Source: Curtobacterium flaccumfaciens UCD-AKU (GTDB lineage: Bacteria; Actinomycetota; Actinomycetes; Actinomycetales; Microbacteriaceae). From it: a DNA stretch of 44,232 nt. The notes under the pieces are model-generated. The model made no database searches. It was not told the origin of the DNA and saw nothing but the letters and a program-made list of their open reading frames with translations. The position numbers and the translations under genes were made by a program. Positions 1-7,784 of the stretch are shown piece by piece (the stretch's first letter is position 1; every line of letters starts with the position of its first letter). Where the stretch lies: positions 147,291 to 191,522 of the forward strand of contig NZ_KB714610.1 in the NCBI RefSeq assembly GCF_000349565.1, given 5' to 3'.

Positions 1-14
1 CCGGGCCTCCCGTC
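1..14. terminator. Probable right arm of a truncated terminator
   Basis: The first bases read CCGGGCCTCCCG, which matches the right arm of the perfect palindrome at 39953-40008 (there also CCGGGCCTCCCG). The left arm would lie outside the window, so this is inferred from similarity to the other terminator. Confidence 0.3.
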
Positions 15-40
15 CGTCTGTGGGTCGCGTGCAGAGCACC

Positions 41-130
41 GCGAGACGCCGTCGTGTCGGCGAGACGCCGCCAGATCCGGCGGCGTCTCGACGTTGTCGA
101 GGCGTGGTGCGACGACGACGGCGTCTTCGC
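41..130. repeat. Palindromic intergenic repeat, copy A
   Basis: A 90-bp element in the gap downstream of the GH15 gene. Its ends are a 12-bp inverted repeat (AGACGCCGTCGT at 44-55 and its complement at 115-126). Inside is a second hairpin with perfect 12-bp arms (61-72 and 79-90) and a 6-nt loop. A related element with the same architecture and nearly the same spacing lies at 42346-42437. No coding sequence or T-tract is seen. It may be a REP/MITE-like repeat; its function is unknown. Confidence 0.65.
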
Positions 131-146
131 GGGGTGGAGCGACGCG

Positions 147-2048
147 TCAGGCGGGGGAGCCGGCTCGCTCACCCTCGCCGGTCCACGAGCGGGTGCCCCC
201 GTCGTGCACGGACAACCGTGTGCGGTGTCCGACGGCGGCTCCCCGGGCGCGCTCGATGGCGTCGGCCGCCGACACCAGGGTGAGGTGCGACAGCACCTGC
301 GGGGTGTTGCCGATGTGGTGGCCCGTGGCGACGTCGATCTCCTCGGAGAGCATGCCGACGTCGTTCGCGTACCCGACCAGCACGTCCATCAGGCGCTCGG
401 CGTCGTCCACGCGGCCCGAGGCGGCGTACTGCTCCACCAGCCAGAACGAGCACGCCAGGAACGGGTGCTCAGCGCCCGACAGGCCGTCGAAGCCCGCGGT
501 CGTGCGGTAGCGGAGCACGAGGCCGTCGTCCCCGACCCGCAGGTCCTCCTCGATCGCGCGCACCGTGCCGGTCATCCGGGGGTCGTCGGCGCGGCAGAAG
601 CCGACCTGCGGCAGGACGAGCAGGCTGGCGTCGACCTCGTCGGTGTCGTAGTGCTGGCGGAACGATCCGCGCTCGGCGTTCCAGCCGTGCTCCTCGATCT
701 CGGCGCGGACCGTGTCGCGCAACGTCCGCCAACGGTCGACGGGACCCTCGAGGCCGAACTCCTCGACCGCGGCGACCCCACGGTCGAAGGCGGCCCAGAT
801 CATCACCCGTGAGTGTGTGAAGCTGCGGCGCGGACCGCGCATCTCCCAGATGCCGTTGTCCGGCTCCTGCCAGTGCTCCTCGACGTAGCCGAGCAGGGCC
901 CGCTGCAGCGCCCACGAGTCGGCGTTCTCCTCGACCCCGAGCTCGCGGGCGTCGTGCAGCGCGGACAGGACCTCGCCGAAGACGTCGCCCTGGTACTGCG
1001 TCGAGGCACCGTTGCCGATGCGGACCGGGGTCGACCCGAGGTACCCGGGCAACTCGGGGATCTCGCGTTCGGGCAGTTCGCGTTCGCCGGCGATCCCGTA
1101 CATGATCTGCACGTCCGCGGGGTCGCCCGCGATGGCCCGCAGCAGCCAGCCCCGCCAGTGCGTGGCCTCGTCCCGGTACCCGTGGGCGATGAGCGAGGCG
1201 AGCGCGAGGGACGCGTCGCGGAGCCACACGTAGCGGTAGTCCCAGTTGCGTTCGCCGCCGGGGTCCTCGGGCAGGCCCGTGGTCGCGGCGGCGACGACGC
1301 CACCCGTCTCACCGTGGGTCATCGCGCGGAGGAACACCAGCGACCGGCGGGTGGCGGCCGCGTACCGGCCGGTGGTCTGTGCGGGCGCGGTCCATCCCGT
1401 CCACCACGACAGGGTGTGGGCGAGGGCCGCGTCGACGTCGAGGGGTTCCGGCGGTTCGCGGTGCGACGGGTACCAGGTGAGCACGGTGTCGAGCACCTCG
1501 CCGTCGTGGATCGTCGTGACGGCGGTGTGCCGGTGGTCGTCGGCACGGAACCGCGGCCCGCGCACGATCACCGAGCCGGGGCCGGCCGTCGCGAGGAGCG
1601 CCGGTTCGTCGTCGTCCCCGATCTGCCGGATCCACGGCAGGGCGCGTGAGTAGTCGAACCGGATGCGGAGCGTCTGGCGCATCTCTACGGTGCCGCGGAG
1701 GCCGCGGACGCGGCGCACGATCGACGGCCGGTGCGCCCCGACGGGCATGAACTCGGTGACCTCGACCACGCCGTCACGGGTGGTCCAGACGGTGGAGAGC
1801 ACGAGCGTGTCCCCGCGGTACCGCCACCGCGCGGTGGCGTCACCGTCGACGGGGCGCAGGGTCCAGTGTCCGTGGTCCTCGGTGCCGAGCAGCGAGGCGA
1901 ACGTCGACGAGCTGTCGAAGCGCGGCAGGCAGGCCCAGTCGATCGTGCCGTCCCGGCCGACCAGGGCGGCGGTCCCGGTGTCGCCGATCAGGGCGTGGTC
2001 CTCGATGCGGTTCGGCGGGGTGGGCGGTGCTTCCGGCTCGGTGCTCAT
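147..2048 (-). CDS. Glycoside hydrolase family 15 protein (trehalase/glucoamylase-like)
   Basis: Predicted 633-aa cytoplasmic glycosidase. Residues about 14-54 form the N-terminal segment typical of bacterial GH15 proteins (IEDHALIGDTGTAALVGRDG, then DWACLPRFDS). The (alpha/alpha)6 catalytic part includes RNWDYRYVWLRDASLAL near residue 265, NGIWEMRG near 397, which holds the candidate general acid, and HPFLACSFWLVEQ later. Actinobacterial members of this architecture include trehalases as well as glucan-hydrolysing enzymes, so the substrate is not settled. No signal peptide is visible. The ATG at 2048 was chosen because the conserved domain follows at once; an in-frame GTG at 2063 is possible. 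It lies 78 nt downstream of the App1-like gene on the same strand, so co-transcription is plausible. Confidence 0.88.
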   Translation of the reverse strand: MSTEPEAPPTPPNRIEDHALIGDTGTAALVGRDGTIDWACLPRFDSSSTFASLLGTEDHGHWTLRPVDGDATARWRYRGDTLVLSTVWTTRDGVVEVTEFMPVGAHRPSIVRRVRGLRGTVEMRQTLRIRFDYSRALPWIRQIGDDDEPALLATAGPGSVIVRGPRFRADDHRHTAVTTIHDGEVLDTVLTWYPSHREPPEPLDVDAALAHTLSWWTGWTAPAQTTGRYAAATRRSLVFLRAMTHGETGGVVAAATTGLPEDPGGERNWDYRYVWLRDASLALASLIAHGYRDEATHWRGWLLRAIAGDPADVQIMYGIAGERELPEREIPELPGYLGSTPVRIGNGASTQYQGDVFGEVLSALHDARELGVEENADSWALQRALLGYVEEHWQEPDNGIWEMRGPRRSFTHSRVMIWAAFDRGVAAVEEFGLEGPVDRWRTLRDTVRAEIEEHGWNAERGSFRQHYDTDEVDASLLVLPQVGFCRADDPRMTGTVRAIEEDLRVGDDGLVLRYRTTAGFDGLSGAEHPFLACSFWLVEQYAASGRVDDAERLMDVLVGYANDVGMLSEEIDVATGHHIGNTPQVLSHLTLVSAADAIERARGAAVGHRTRLSVHDGGTRSWTGEGERAGSPA

Positions 2049-2126
2049 GGACCGATCGAACACCCGCTGGCCGTGCGCCGCGGTCCGCGACGGGTGGCCC
2101 TGGCCGAGACCGTTGTGAGGGGTCGC

Positions 2127-3191
2127 TCAGGCCGGTTCGGAGGCGTCGGAATCGATGATGCCGATGCGCGCGAGCTCGCTCCAGAGCCCGGCGCCGTCCG
2201 GGGCGTAGACCCACGGCGCCGAGGAGTCGCGGGAGCGTTCCTGCGCCCGCGAACGACCACCGGCCAGGATCGCTTCGCTCGTGGACAGCTGCCGGATGGC
2301 GACGCCCGCGACGTTGTCCGGGTGCTCCCGCGAGAAGTCGCCGTAGAGGCTCTCGTCGTGCTGGCCGTCGTCGCCGACCAGGAGCCAGCGGATGTCCGGG
2401 AAGTCCTGGGCGAGCCGCCGCAGGTTCTGCTGCTTGTGCAGCTGGCCACTGCGGAAGAACCGGTCGTGGGTGGGGCCCCAGTCGGTGAGCAGCAGCGTGC
2501 CGGACGGGTACATGTTGCGCGACAGGAAGCGCTGCAGCGTCGGCGCGACGTTCCACGCCCCGGTCGACAGGTACACGGTCGGCGATCCCGGGTGCTGCGC
2601 CAGGATCCGCTCGTAGAGCACGGACATGCCGGGTACGGGGCGGCGGGCGTGCTCGGTGAGCACGAAGGAGTTCCAGGCGGCCAGCATGGGGCGGGGGAGC
2701 GAGGTGACCATCACGGTGTCGTCGATGTCGGACAGCAGCCCGAAGCGGGTGTCCGGGTGCACCACGAACACGTCGGCCTCGACGTCACGCCCGCCACCCG
2801 CCGAGAGTCGCACCGTGCGCCAGCCGGGCTCGAGGTCGATCGGGACGATGGTGTCGACGACGCCGCCACGGTCGGTCTGCACCACGTGCGAGACCCCGCC
2901 GGCGGTGACGGTGACCTCGGCGTGGTCGACGGCGACGCTCGTGAAGCTCTTCCAGCCGCGGACGCCGGCGTAGGAGACGTCGGAGGCGAGACCGCGGCGC
3001 GTCAGCAGCACGCGGCAGAGGATGCGGACCCATCCGGGTGCGCCGTAGCCGGTGTACGGGACCACCGTGGGGACCAGGCCGCGGCGGCGTGCACGGTGCT
3101 CGCGGAACTCCTGGACGGCGTCCTCGATGCGGGCCGCGCGGTGCAGGAGCGGCTCGGCCAACGACGGCTCGTGGGGCGTCGGGTCGGGCAT
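2127..3191 (-). CDS. App1-like phosphatase (DUF2183 / HAD-like)
   Basis: Predicted 354-aa protein with an App1 phosphatidate-phosphatase catalytic domain in its C-terminal half. HAD-type signatures are visible: SDIDDTVMVTSLPRPM near residue 150 (DxDxT), YLSTGAWNV near 205 and LVGDDGQHDE near 270. The N-terminal ~140 residues are a beta-rich accessory segment common in bacterial members. Yeast App1 dephosphorylates phosphatidate, but the substrate of bacterial homologues is not established. The ATG at 3191 is chosen because GGGAGG lies 8 nt upstream; longer in-frame readings begin inside the promoter region. It is divergent from the TetR gene and precedes the GH15 gene on the same strand. Confidence 0.85.
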   Translation of the reverse strand: MPDPTPHEPSLAEPLLHRAARIEDAVQEFREHRARRRGLVPTVVPYTGYGAPGWVRILCRVLLTRRGLASDVSYAGVRGWKSFTSVAVDHAEVTVTAGGVSHVVQTDRGGVVDTIVPIDLEPGWRTVRLSAGGGRDVEADVFVVHPDTRFGLLSDIDDTVMVTSLPRPMLAAWNSFVLTEHARRPVPGMSVLYERILAQHPGSPTVYLSTGAWNVAPTLQRFLSRNMYPSGTLLLTDWGPTHDRFFRSGQLHKQQNLRRLAQDFPDIRWLLVGDDGQHDESLYGDFSREHPDNVAGVAIRQLSTSEAILAGGRSRAQERSRDSSAPWVYAPDGAGLWSELARIGIIDSDASEPA

Positions 3192-3238
3192 GGCGTCATC
3201 CTCCCACGGGCGGCTGACGAAACCCGCGCGCTGGACAG

Positions 3239-3266
3239 AACTGGTGCGTCGCAACTGGTGAGTCGC
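3239..3266. promoter_or_regulatory. 14-bp direct tandem repeat, candidate operator
   Basis: AACTGGTGCGTCGC (3239-3252) is followed immediately by AACTGGTGAGTCGC (3253-3266), identical at 13 of 14 positions. The repeat lies between the divergent App1-like and TetR genes. Divergent TetR regulators often bind the shared intergenic region, so this is a candidate operator by inference only. Confidence 0.4.
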
Positions 3267-3344
3267 AGCCACGTTCCAGGTCCGTTCTGCGAAAGTTGTC
3301 CCCGTCACGCCAACGAACCGCGCTGGAGCGCAAGAGGAGAACAC

Positions 3345-3992
3345 GTGCTCGTCACCGAGGTAACGAACGCTCTGCCGGGGGGATCATCACTGCTCAGGAA
3401 CGAGCCGGTCCAAGCCCGCAGTTCGGCGCGCCTCGCCGGCCTCCTCGACGCCGCTGCCGCGGTGATCGACGAGATCGGGTTCGAGCGGCTCACGACCGCC
3501 ATGGTGGCCGAGCGCGCGGGGGCGTCGATCGGCACCGTCTACCGGTACTTCCCGGACCGCATCGCCGTGGTCGAGGCGCTCGCGATCCGCTGCACCCAGC
3601 GGCTCGCCGCCCGCTTCGTCGAGGCGCTCGACGCCAGCGGCGCCGAGACCTGGCAGGACGCCAACGACGCGCTCATCGACCTGACCGCCGAGATGTACCG
3701 CACCGAGCCCGGCTTCCGGGCGATCCGGTTCGGCGACCCGGCGGACACCGGGACCGGTGACGCGGAAGACCGCATGGGTGCGCTCGGCGCAGCCGTGGGC
3801 CAGATCATGCGCGACCGTTTCGGTCTGCCGGACGACGAGCACGTCACCCGTGCCTGGGTCGTCCTCGCCGAGTCCGGTCACGCGGTGCTGGCGCGGGCAC
3901 ACCGCGACCGTGAGCACCCCGACACCGAGCTGATCGAGGAGTACCGCCGGATGAACCGCGCCCACCTCGAATCGGTGATCGCCGCCTCCTGA
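3345..3992 (+). CDS. TetR-family transcriptional regulator
   Basis: Predicted 215-aa one-component repressor. A TetR N-terminal helix-turn-helix spans about residues 30-78, with LTTAMVAERAGASIGTVYRY followed by FPDRIAVVEAL. The C-terminal ~130 residues form an alpha-helical ligand-binding domain with no recognisable ligand signature. The GTG at 3345 is preferred because GAGGAG lies about 5 nt upstream. The gene is divergent from the App1-GH15 pair; local control of that pair is an inference from orientation and the 14-bp tandem repeat. It is followed by a weak terminator-like hairpin. Confidence 0.92.
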   Translation: MLVTEVTNALPGGSSLLRNEPVQARSSARLAGLLDAAAAVIDEIGFERLTTAMVAERAGASIGTVYRYFPDRIAVVEALAIRCTQRLAARFVEALDASGAETWQDANDALIDLTAEMYRTEPGFRAIRFGDPADTGTGDAEDRMGALGAAVGQIMRDRFGLPDDEHVTRAWVVLAESGHAVLARAHRDREHPDTELIEEYRRMNRAHLESVIAAS

Positions 3993-4036
3993 CGACCCCG
4001 TCGAACCGGCGCGACACGCCGGTGACCGAACCGACC

Positions 4037-4068
4037 CGCCCGTGTCCTCCGAACAGGAGGCGCGGGCG
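4037..4068 (+). terminator. Hairpin after the TetR gene
   Basis: CGCCCG ... CCTCC gaac AGGAGG ... CGGGCG folds into an imperfect stem with one mismatch or bulge, 45 nt after the TetR stop. There is no T-tract, so termination is plausible but not certain. Confidence 0.45.
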
Positions 4069-4178
4069 TCGTCGTCCCCCGACACATCGCGCTGAACCGG
4101 TGGTGGTCCCACGATCGCCCGGTCGTCCGGAACCCGTCACGCGGCGTCGCGACCGAACCGATGTCGGCACCCCCGGGT

Positions 4179-4184
4179 ACTCTC
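4179..4184 (+). promoter_or_regulatory. Candidate -10 of the osmoprotectant importer operon
   Basis: TACTCT fits the actinobacterial TANNNT -10 pattern, 38 nt before the ATG of the ATPase gene; AGAAGG lies 6-7 nt before that ATG as ribosome binding site. No convincing -35 is seen. Confidence 0.35.
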
Positions 4185-4222
4185 ATCCGAAGTCGGGCTA
4201 CCTCCGAACAGAAGGGCACCCC

Positions 4223-5149
4223 ATGATCGAGTTCCGCTCGGTGCGCAAGACCTACCCGGACGGCACGACTGCGGTCGAGCACTTCGATCTGGTCATCCCG
4301 TCCCGGACCACCACCGTCTTCGTCGGATCCAGCGGCTGCGGCAAGACCACGCTGCTCCGCATGATCAACCGCATGGTCGACCCCACCTCCGGCACCGTCG
4401 AGATCGACGGGTCGGACGTCGCCGGGATCAACCCCGTCGAGCTCCGTCGCCACATCGGGTACGTCATGCAGAACTCCGGACTGCTGCCGCACCGCAAGGT
4501 CGTCGACAACATCGCGACGGTCCCGCTGCTGACCGGCGTCTCCAAGGCCGATGCCCGCAAGCGTGCCCTCGAACTCATGGACACCGTCGGACTCGACCGC
4601 GCGTTCGCCGACCGCTACCCGTCGCAGCTCTCCGGCGGCCAGCAGCAGCGCGTCGGGGTCGCCCGCGGGCTCGCCGTCGACCCGAACATCCTGCTCATGG
4701 ACGAGCCGTTCGGGGCCGTCGACCCCCTGGTGCGCAACGACCTGCAGGACGAACTCATCCGGCTGCAGCGCGAGCTCGGCAAGACCGTCGTGTTCGTGAC
4801 GCACGACATCGACGAGGCGTTCAAGCTCGGCGACCAGGTCGTCATCCTCAAGAAGGGCGGCGAGATCGCCCAGCAGGGGACGCCGGCCGAGATCCTCGCC
4901 GCACCCGCTGACGACTTCGTCGCGACGTTCATCGGCGCAGGCCGCGGGCGCCGTGCGCTGCGGGTCGAGCAGACCCCGACCGGTCCGATCGTCGTCGACG
5001 GCGAAGGGCGTGCAGCCGGTGTGCTGACGGGCCCCGTCGGGGTCGTCGACGCCGCCCAGGCCGTGCCCCAGTCCGACACCCGAGCAGCAGAGGCCGGAGC
5101 GTCGCACGACGCACCGGGTGCTCCGGCGCAGGGTGGGGGCACCCGGTGA
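4223..5149 (+). CDS. Quaternary-amine/osmoprotectant ABC transporter, ATP-binding subunit
   Basis: Predicted 308-aa ATPase of an OpuC/ProU-type importer for compatible solutes such as glycine betaine, carnitine or choline. Walker A GSSGCGKTT lies at residues 35-43, the ABC signature LSGGQQQR near 135, Walker B ILLMDEPFG near 157 and the switch histidine in FVTHDIDEAF near 193. OpuCA-type ATPases usually carry two C-terminal CBS domains that sense ionic strength; here about 70 low-complexity residues follow the ATPase core and no complete CBS pair is recognisable. The ATG at 4223 is the first start that gives the standard N-terminus. Its stop overlaps the next GTG by 4 nt. The exact solute cannot be read from sequence. 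Confidence 0.9.
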   Translation: MIEFRSVRKTYPDGTTAVEHFDLVIPSRTTTVFVGSSGCGKTTLLRMINRMVDPTSGTVEIDGSDVAGINPVELRRHIGYVMQNSGLLPHRKVVDNIATVPLLTGVSKADARKRALELMDTVGLDRAFADRYPSQLSGGQQQRVGVARGLAVDPNILLMDEPFGAVDPLVRNDLQDELIRLQRELGKTVVFVTHDIDEAFKLGDQVVILKKGGEIAQQGTPAEILAAPADDFVATFIGAGRGRRALRVEQTPTGPIVVDGEGRAAGVLTGPVGVVDAAQAVPQSDTRAAEAGASHDAPGAPAQGGGTR

Positions 5150-5862
5150 AGTGGGTGCTGGCGAACCTCGACACGATCTGGGACAACACGGTCTCCCACC
5201 TCGCGATCGCGATCCCGCCGATCATCGTGGCGTTCCTGCTGTCGATCCCCATCGGGTGGCTGGTCGTCCGACTGCAGCGGCCCGGTGGGTCGCGCTTCGC
5301 GTCCGGGGTGGGGAGTAGCATCGTGACCCTCGCCGGTCTGCTGTACGCGATCCCGTCGCTCGCCCTGTTCGTGGCGCTGCCGGGCATCATCGGCACCGGC
5401 CTGCAGAGCCCGATCAACGTCGTCATCGGCCTGACCCTGTACGGCCTCGCACTCATGGTGCGGTCCACGGTCGACGGGCTGACCTCGGTCGACGCCGAGA
5501 CCAAGTCCGCCTCGACCGCCATGGGCTACTCGCCGGCGCAGCGCTTCTTCCGGGTGGAACTCCCGCTCGCCGGTCCGGTGCTGCTGGCCGGGCTCCGGGT
5601 CGTCGCGGTCTCCACGATCTCGCTGACCACGGTCGGCGCGGTCCTCGGGATCCCGAGCCTCGGCCTGCTCTTCACCGACGGCCTGGGGCGCGGGATCTAC
5701 GAAGAGATCCTCTCCGGCATCGTCATGGTGCTCGTGCTCGCGTTCGCCATCGACGGCCTGCTGGTGCTGCTCGGGCGACTGGTGATGCCGTGGACCCGCA
5801 CGAGCTCGGTGTCGCGTCGTCAGTCCCGTCGGGTCCTGCAAGCAGCGGAGGTCTCCTCGTGA
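5146..5862 (+). CDS. Osmoprotectant ABC transporter permease (OpuCB-type)
   Basis: Predicted 238-aa inner-membrane permease with about six hydrophobic helices. The cytoplasmic EAA-like loop ASTAMGYSPAQRFFRVELPL, near residues 124-143, contacts the ATPase in this family. Length and arrangement match BPD_transp_1 permeases of quaternary-amine uptake systems, which use two small permeases. It starts with GTG overlapping the ATPase stop (GTGA) and ends overlapping the second permease in the same way, so translational coupling is likely. Confidence 0.9.
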   Translation: MKWVLANLDTIWDNTVSHLAIAIPPIIVAFLLSIPIGWLVVRLQRPGGSRFASGVGSSIVTLAGLLYAIPSLALFVALPGIIGTGLQSPINVVIGLTLYGLALMVRSTVDGLTSVDAETKSASTAMGYSPAQRFFRVELPLAGPVLLAGLRVVAVSTISLTTVGAVLGIPSLGLLFTDGLGRGIYEEILSGIVMVLVLAFAIDGLLVLLGRLVMPWTRTSSVSRRQSRRVLQAAEVSS

Positions 5863-6587
5863 TCATCGGACAGGCCTTCGCGTGGGTGTTCGACCCCACG
5901 AACTACGGCGGCTACAACGGCATCCCCACGCGCGTGTGGGAGCACGTGTGGATCACCCTGCTCGCGGTGCTCATCGCGGCGGTCATCGCGGTGCCGGTCG
6001 GCTACGCGATCGGGCACACCCGCCGAGCACGCGGCGTCTCGATCGCCGTCTCCGGCGGGGTGCGTGCGCTCCCGACGCTCGGTGTGCTCTCGCTCTTCGG
6101 CCTGCTGCTCGGCATCGGGCTGCAGGCACCCTTGCTCGCGCTCGTCATCCTGGCGATCCCGTCGGTGCTCGCCGGTGCCTACTCCGGCATCGAGTCCGTC
6201 GACCCCGGTGTCGTCGACGCCGCGAAGGCCCAGGGCATGACCGGGTGGCAGATCCTGTGGAAGGTCGAGATCCCACTCGGGCTCCCGCTCCTGATCGGCG
6301 GGATCCGCGCAGCGGTGCTGCAGGTCGTCGCGACCGCCACGCTCGCCGCGTACGTCGGGGCCGGTGGCCTCGGCGGCTACTTCTTCCTCGGCCTGAAGAC
6401 CCAGGACTACGCCGAGATGCTCGGCGCCTCCATCCTCGTGATCGCCCTCGCGATCGCGTTCGAGATCGTGTTCGCCGTGCTGCAGCGGGCGGCGGTGCCG
6501 AAGGGCACCGCGGACCCGTCGGCCCGACAGCGTCAGGGGTCGCGAGAGCGAGCCCGCAATCCACTCCCGGAAGGAAATCCCTCGTGA
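5859..6587 (+). CDS. Osmoprotectant ABC transporter permease (OpuCD-type)
   Basis: Predicted 242-aa permease and partner of the preceding subunit. It has about six membrane segments and the coupling loop AAKAQGMTGWQILWKVEIPL near residues 123-142. The GTG at 5859 is chosen because it overlaps the preceding stop as GTGA, the pattern seen at every junction of this operon; a longer in-frame reading from 5790 would overlap the upstream gene by 73 nt. The C-terminal ~25 residues are polar and poorly constrained. Its stop overlaps the start of the binding-protein gene. Confidence 0.9.
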   Translation: MIIGQAFAWVFDPTNYGGYNGIPTRVWEHVWITLLAVLIAAVIAVPVGYAIGHTRRARGVSIAVSGGVRALPTLGVLSLFGLLLGIGLQAPLLALVILAIPSVLAGAYSGIESVDPGVVDAAKAQGMTGWQILWKVEIPLGLPLLIGGIRAAVLQVVATATLAAYVGAGGLGGYFFLGLKTQDYAEMLGASILVIALAIAFEIVFAVLQRAAVPKGTADPSARQRQGSRERARNPLPEGNPS

Positions 6588-7507
6588 TCACAGCACCCAA
6601 GATCCGCGCCGGAGTCGCCGCCGCGATGGCGGTGGGCGTCGTCGCCGCCCTCGCCGGCTGCGCGTCGAGCGACCCGCTCGACAGCGGCTCCAGCAACTCG
6701 TCCGACTCGAAGACCATCGTCGTCGGCTCGCAGCAGTACTACTCGAACGAGATCATCGCCGAGCTCTACGCCCAGGTCCTCGAGAAGGACGGCTTCGAGG
6801 TCAAGCGCAACTTCAACATCGGGCAGCGTGAGGTCTACATCCCGCAGCTCGAGAAGGGCGCCATCGACGTCATGCCCGAGTACAGCGGCAACCTGCTGCA
6901 GTACTTCGACAAGGACTCCGACGCGAAGACCGCCGACCAGATCGACGACGGACTCGACAAGGCCCTGCCGAAGGGCCTCCGCGTCCTCGACGAAGCCGAG
7001 GCGACCGACCAGGACAGCTACACCGTCACGAAGAAGTTCTCCGAGGACAACGACGTCACGAGCCTGGCCGACCTGAAGAACGTCGACGAGAAGCTCACCG
7101 TGGGTGCCAACTCCGAGAACCAGACGCGGCCGTACGGGCCGAAGGGGCTCAAGTCGGTCTACGGCGTCGACGTCGACTTCAAGGCGATCGAGGACGGCGG
7201 CGGCGCCCTGACCGTCAAGGCGCTCAAGGACGACACCGTCCAGCTGGCTGACATCTACACGGCCGACCCGAGCATCAAGGCGAACGGCTTCGTCACGCTG
7301 AAGGACCCGGAGAACCTGATCCTGCCGCAGAACGTGGTGCCGGTCGTCTCGAAGAAGGTCAACGAGAAGGCTGCCGACGCGATCGACTCGGTCAACGAGA
7401 AGCTCACGACGGATGCCCTGATCGAGCTCAACACCAAGAGCACGGCCGACAAGGAGAAGGCGTCCACCATCGCCGAGGACTGGCTCAAGGCCGAGGGTCT
7501 GCTGTAG
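6584..7507 (+). CDS. Osmoprotectant ABC transporter substrate-binding lipoprotein
   Basis: Predicted 307-aa lipoprotein with a signal peptide and the lipobox LAGC, the lipidated cysteine being residue 26. The mature part matches OpuAC/OpuCC-type binding proteins: TIVVGSQQYYSNEIIAELYA, IDVMPEYSGNLLQYF and ADIYTADPSIKANGFVTLKD. In this family aromatic residues cage the quaternary ammonium group, and several Tyr and Phe residues are suitably placed. AAGGAA lies upstream of the GTG start, which overlaps the permease stop by 4 nt. It is the last gene of the operon and is followed by a good hairpin terminator. Glycine betaine versus carnitine or choline specificity is undetermined. Confidence 0.92.
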   Translation: MITAPKIRAGVAAAMAVGVVAALAGCASSDPLDSGSSNSSDSKTIVVGSQQYYSNEIIAELYAQVLEKDGFEVKRNFNIGQREVYIPQLEKGAIDVMPEYSGNLLQYFDKDSDAKTADQIDDGLDKALPKGLRVLDEAEATDQDSYTVTKKFSEDNDVTSLADLKNVDEKLTVGANSENQTRPYGPKGLKSVYGVDVDFKAIEDGGGALTVKALKDDTVQLADIYTADPSIKANGFVTLKDPENLILPQNVVPVVSKKVNEKAADAIDSVNEKLTTDALIELNTKSTADKEKASTIAEDWLKAEGLL

Positions 7508-7528
7508 CCACAGCTCCACGAACGAAGC

Positions 7529-7560
7529 GACAGGCGTCGGGTGTCCACCCGGCGCCTGTC
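7529..7560 (+). terminator. Terminator of the osmoprotectant importer operon
   Basis: GACAGGCG (7529-7536) pairs perfectly with CGCCTGTC (7553-7560), and an inner GGGT/ACCC pair closes around a GTCC loop. It begins 21 nt after the stop codon and is followed by a short T-containing stretch (GTCGTTTCC). Confidence 0.75.
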
Positions 7561-7596
7561 GTCGTTTCCGGACCGGGCGAAGCGAACATCCGTGCC

Positions 7597-7635
7597 GCAC
7601 GGTTGTGCCGTGCAGGGGCTTTGCACGTTTGTGCA
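7597..7635. promoter_or_regulatory. Two inverted repeats upstream of the cyd promoter
   Basis: GCACGG-ttgtg-CCGTGC (7597-7613) and TGCAC-gttt-GTGCA (7622-7635) lie just upstream of the proposed -35. They could be operators for a redox or oxygen regulator. Neither fits the Rex operator consensus. Confidence 0.35.
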
Positions 7636-7652
7636 CGCGAGGGTTCTACAAG

Positions 7653-7682
7653 TTGTCGAATCGACGGACGTCGCGATAGCGT
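7653..7682 (+). promoter_or_regulatory. Candidate promoter of cydABDC
   Basis: TTGTCG (7653-7658) and TAGCGT (7677-7682), separated by 18 nt, form a plausible sigma-70-like promoter. The predicted leader of about 90 nt carries the small reading frame at 7740. Confidence 0.4.
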
Positions 7683-7739
7683 TGGGGTGTCCCAAGGGCT
7701 GTGACACCTGATGTATCCGTTCCACAGGAAGCAACTGAC

Positions 7740-7784
7740 GTGCACGAACAGCGCGCGGCCACCCGTCTCGGAAACGCCGCATGA
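7740..7784 (+). CDS. Candidate 14-codon upstream reading frame coupled to cydA
   Basis: GTG at 7740 opens a frame encoding MHEQRAATRLGNAA and stops at TGA 7782-7784, overlapping the cydA ATG as ATGA. A good ribosome-binding sequence, AGGAAG (7726-7731), sits 8 nt before the GTG, whereas cydA has only a weak GGAAA of its own. The arrangement suggests ribosomes enter here and reinitiate on cydA. The peptide has no amino-acid bias that would mark it as an attenuator, so translational coupling is the most likely role. It is predicted from sequence alone. Confidence 0.45.
   Translation: MHEQRAATRLGNAA

Noticed and set aside
1731..3344. N-terminal extension of the TetR gene by more than 500 codons
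   Set aside because: The extension is antisense to the GH15 and App1-like genes; the GTG at 3345 has a proper ribosome-binding site and gives a normal TetR length.
7508..7780. Rex operator upstream of cydA
   Set aside because: No TTGTGAA-type palindrome is found; the inverted repeats there are GCACGG/CCGTGC and TGCAC/GTGCA.
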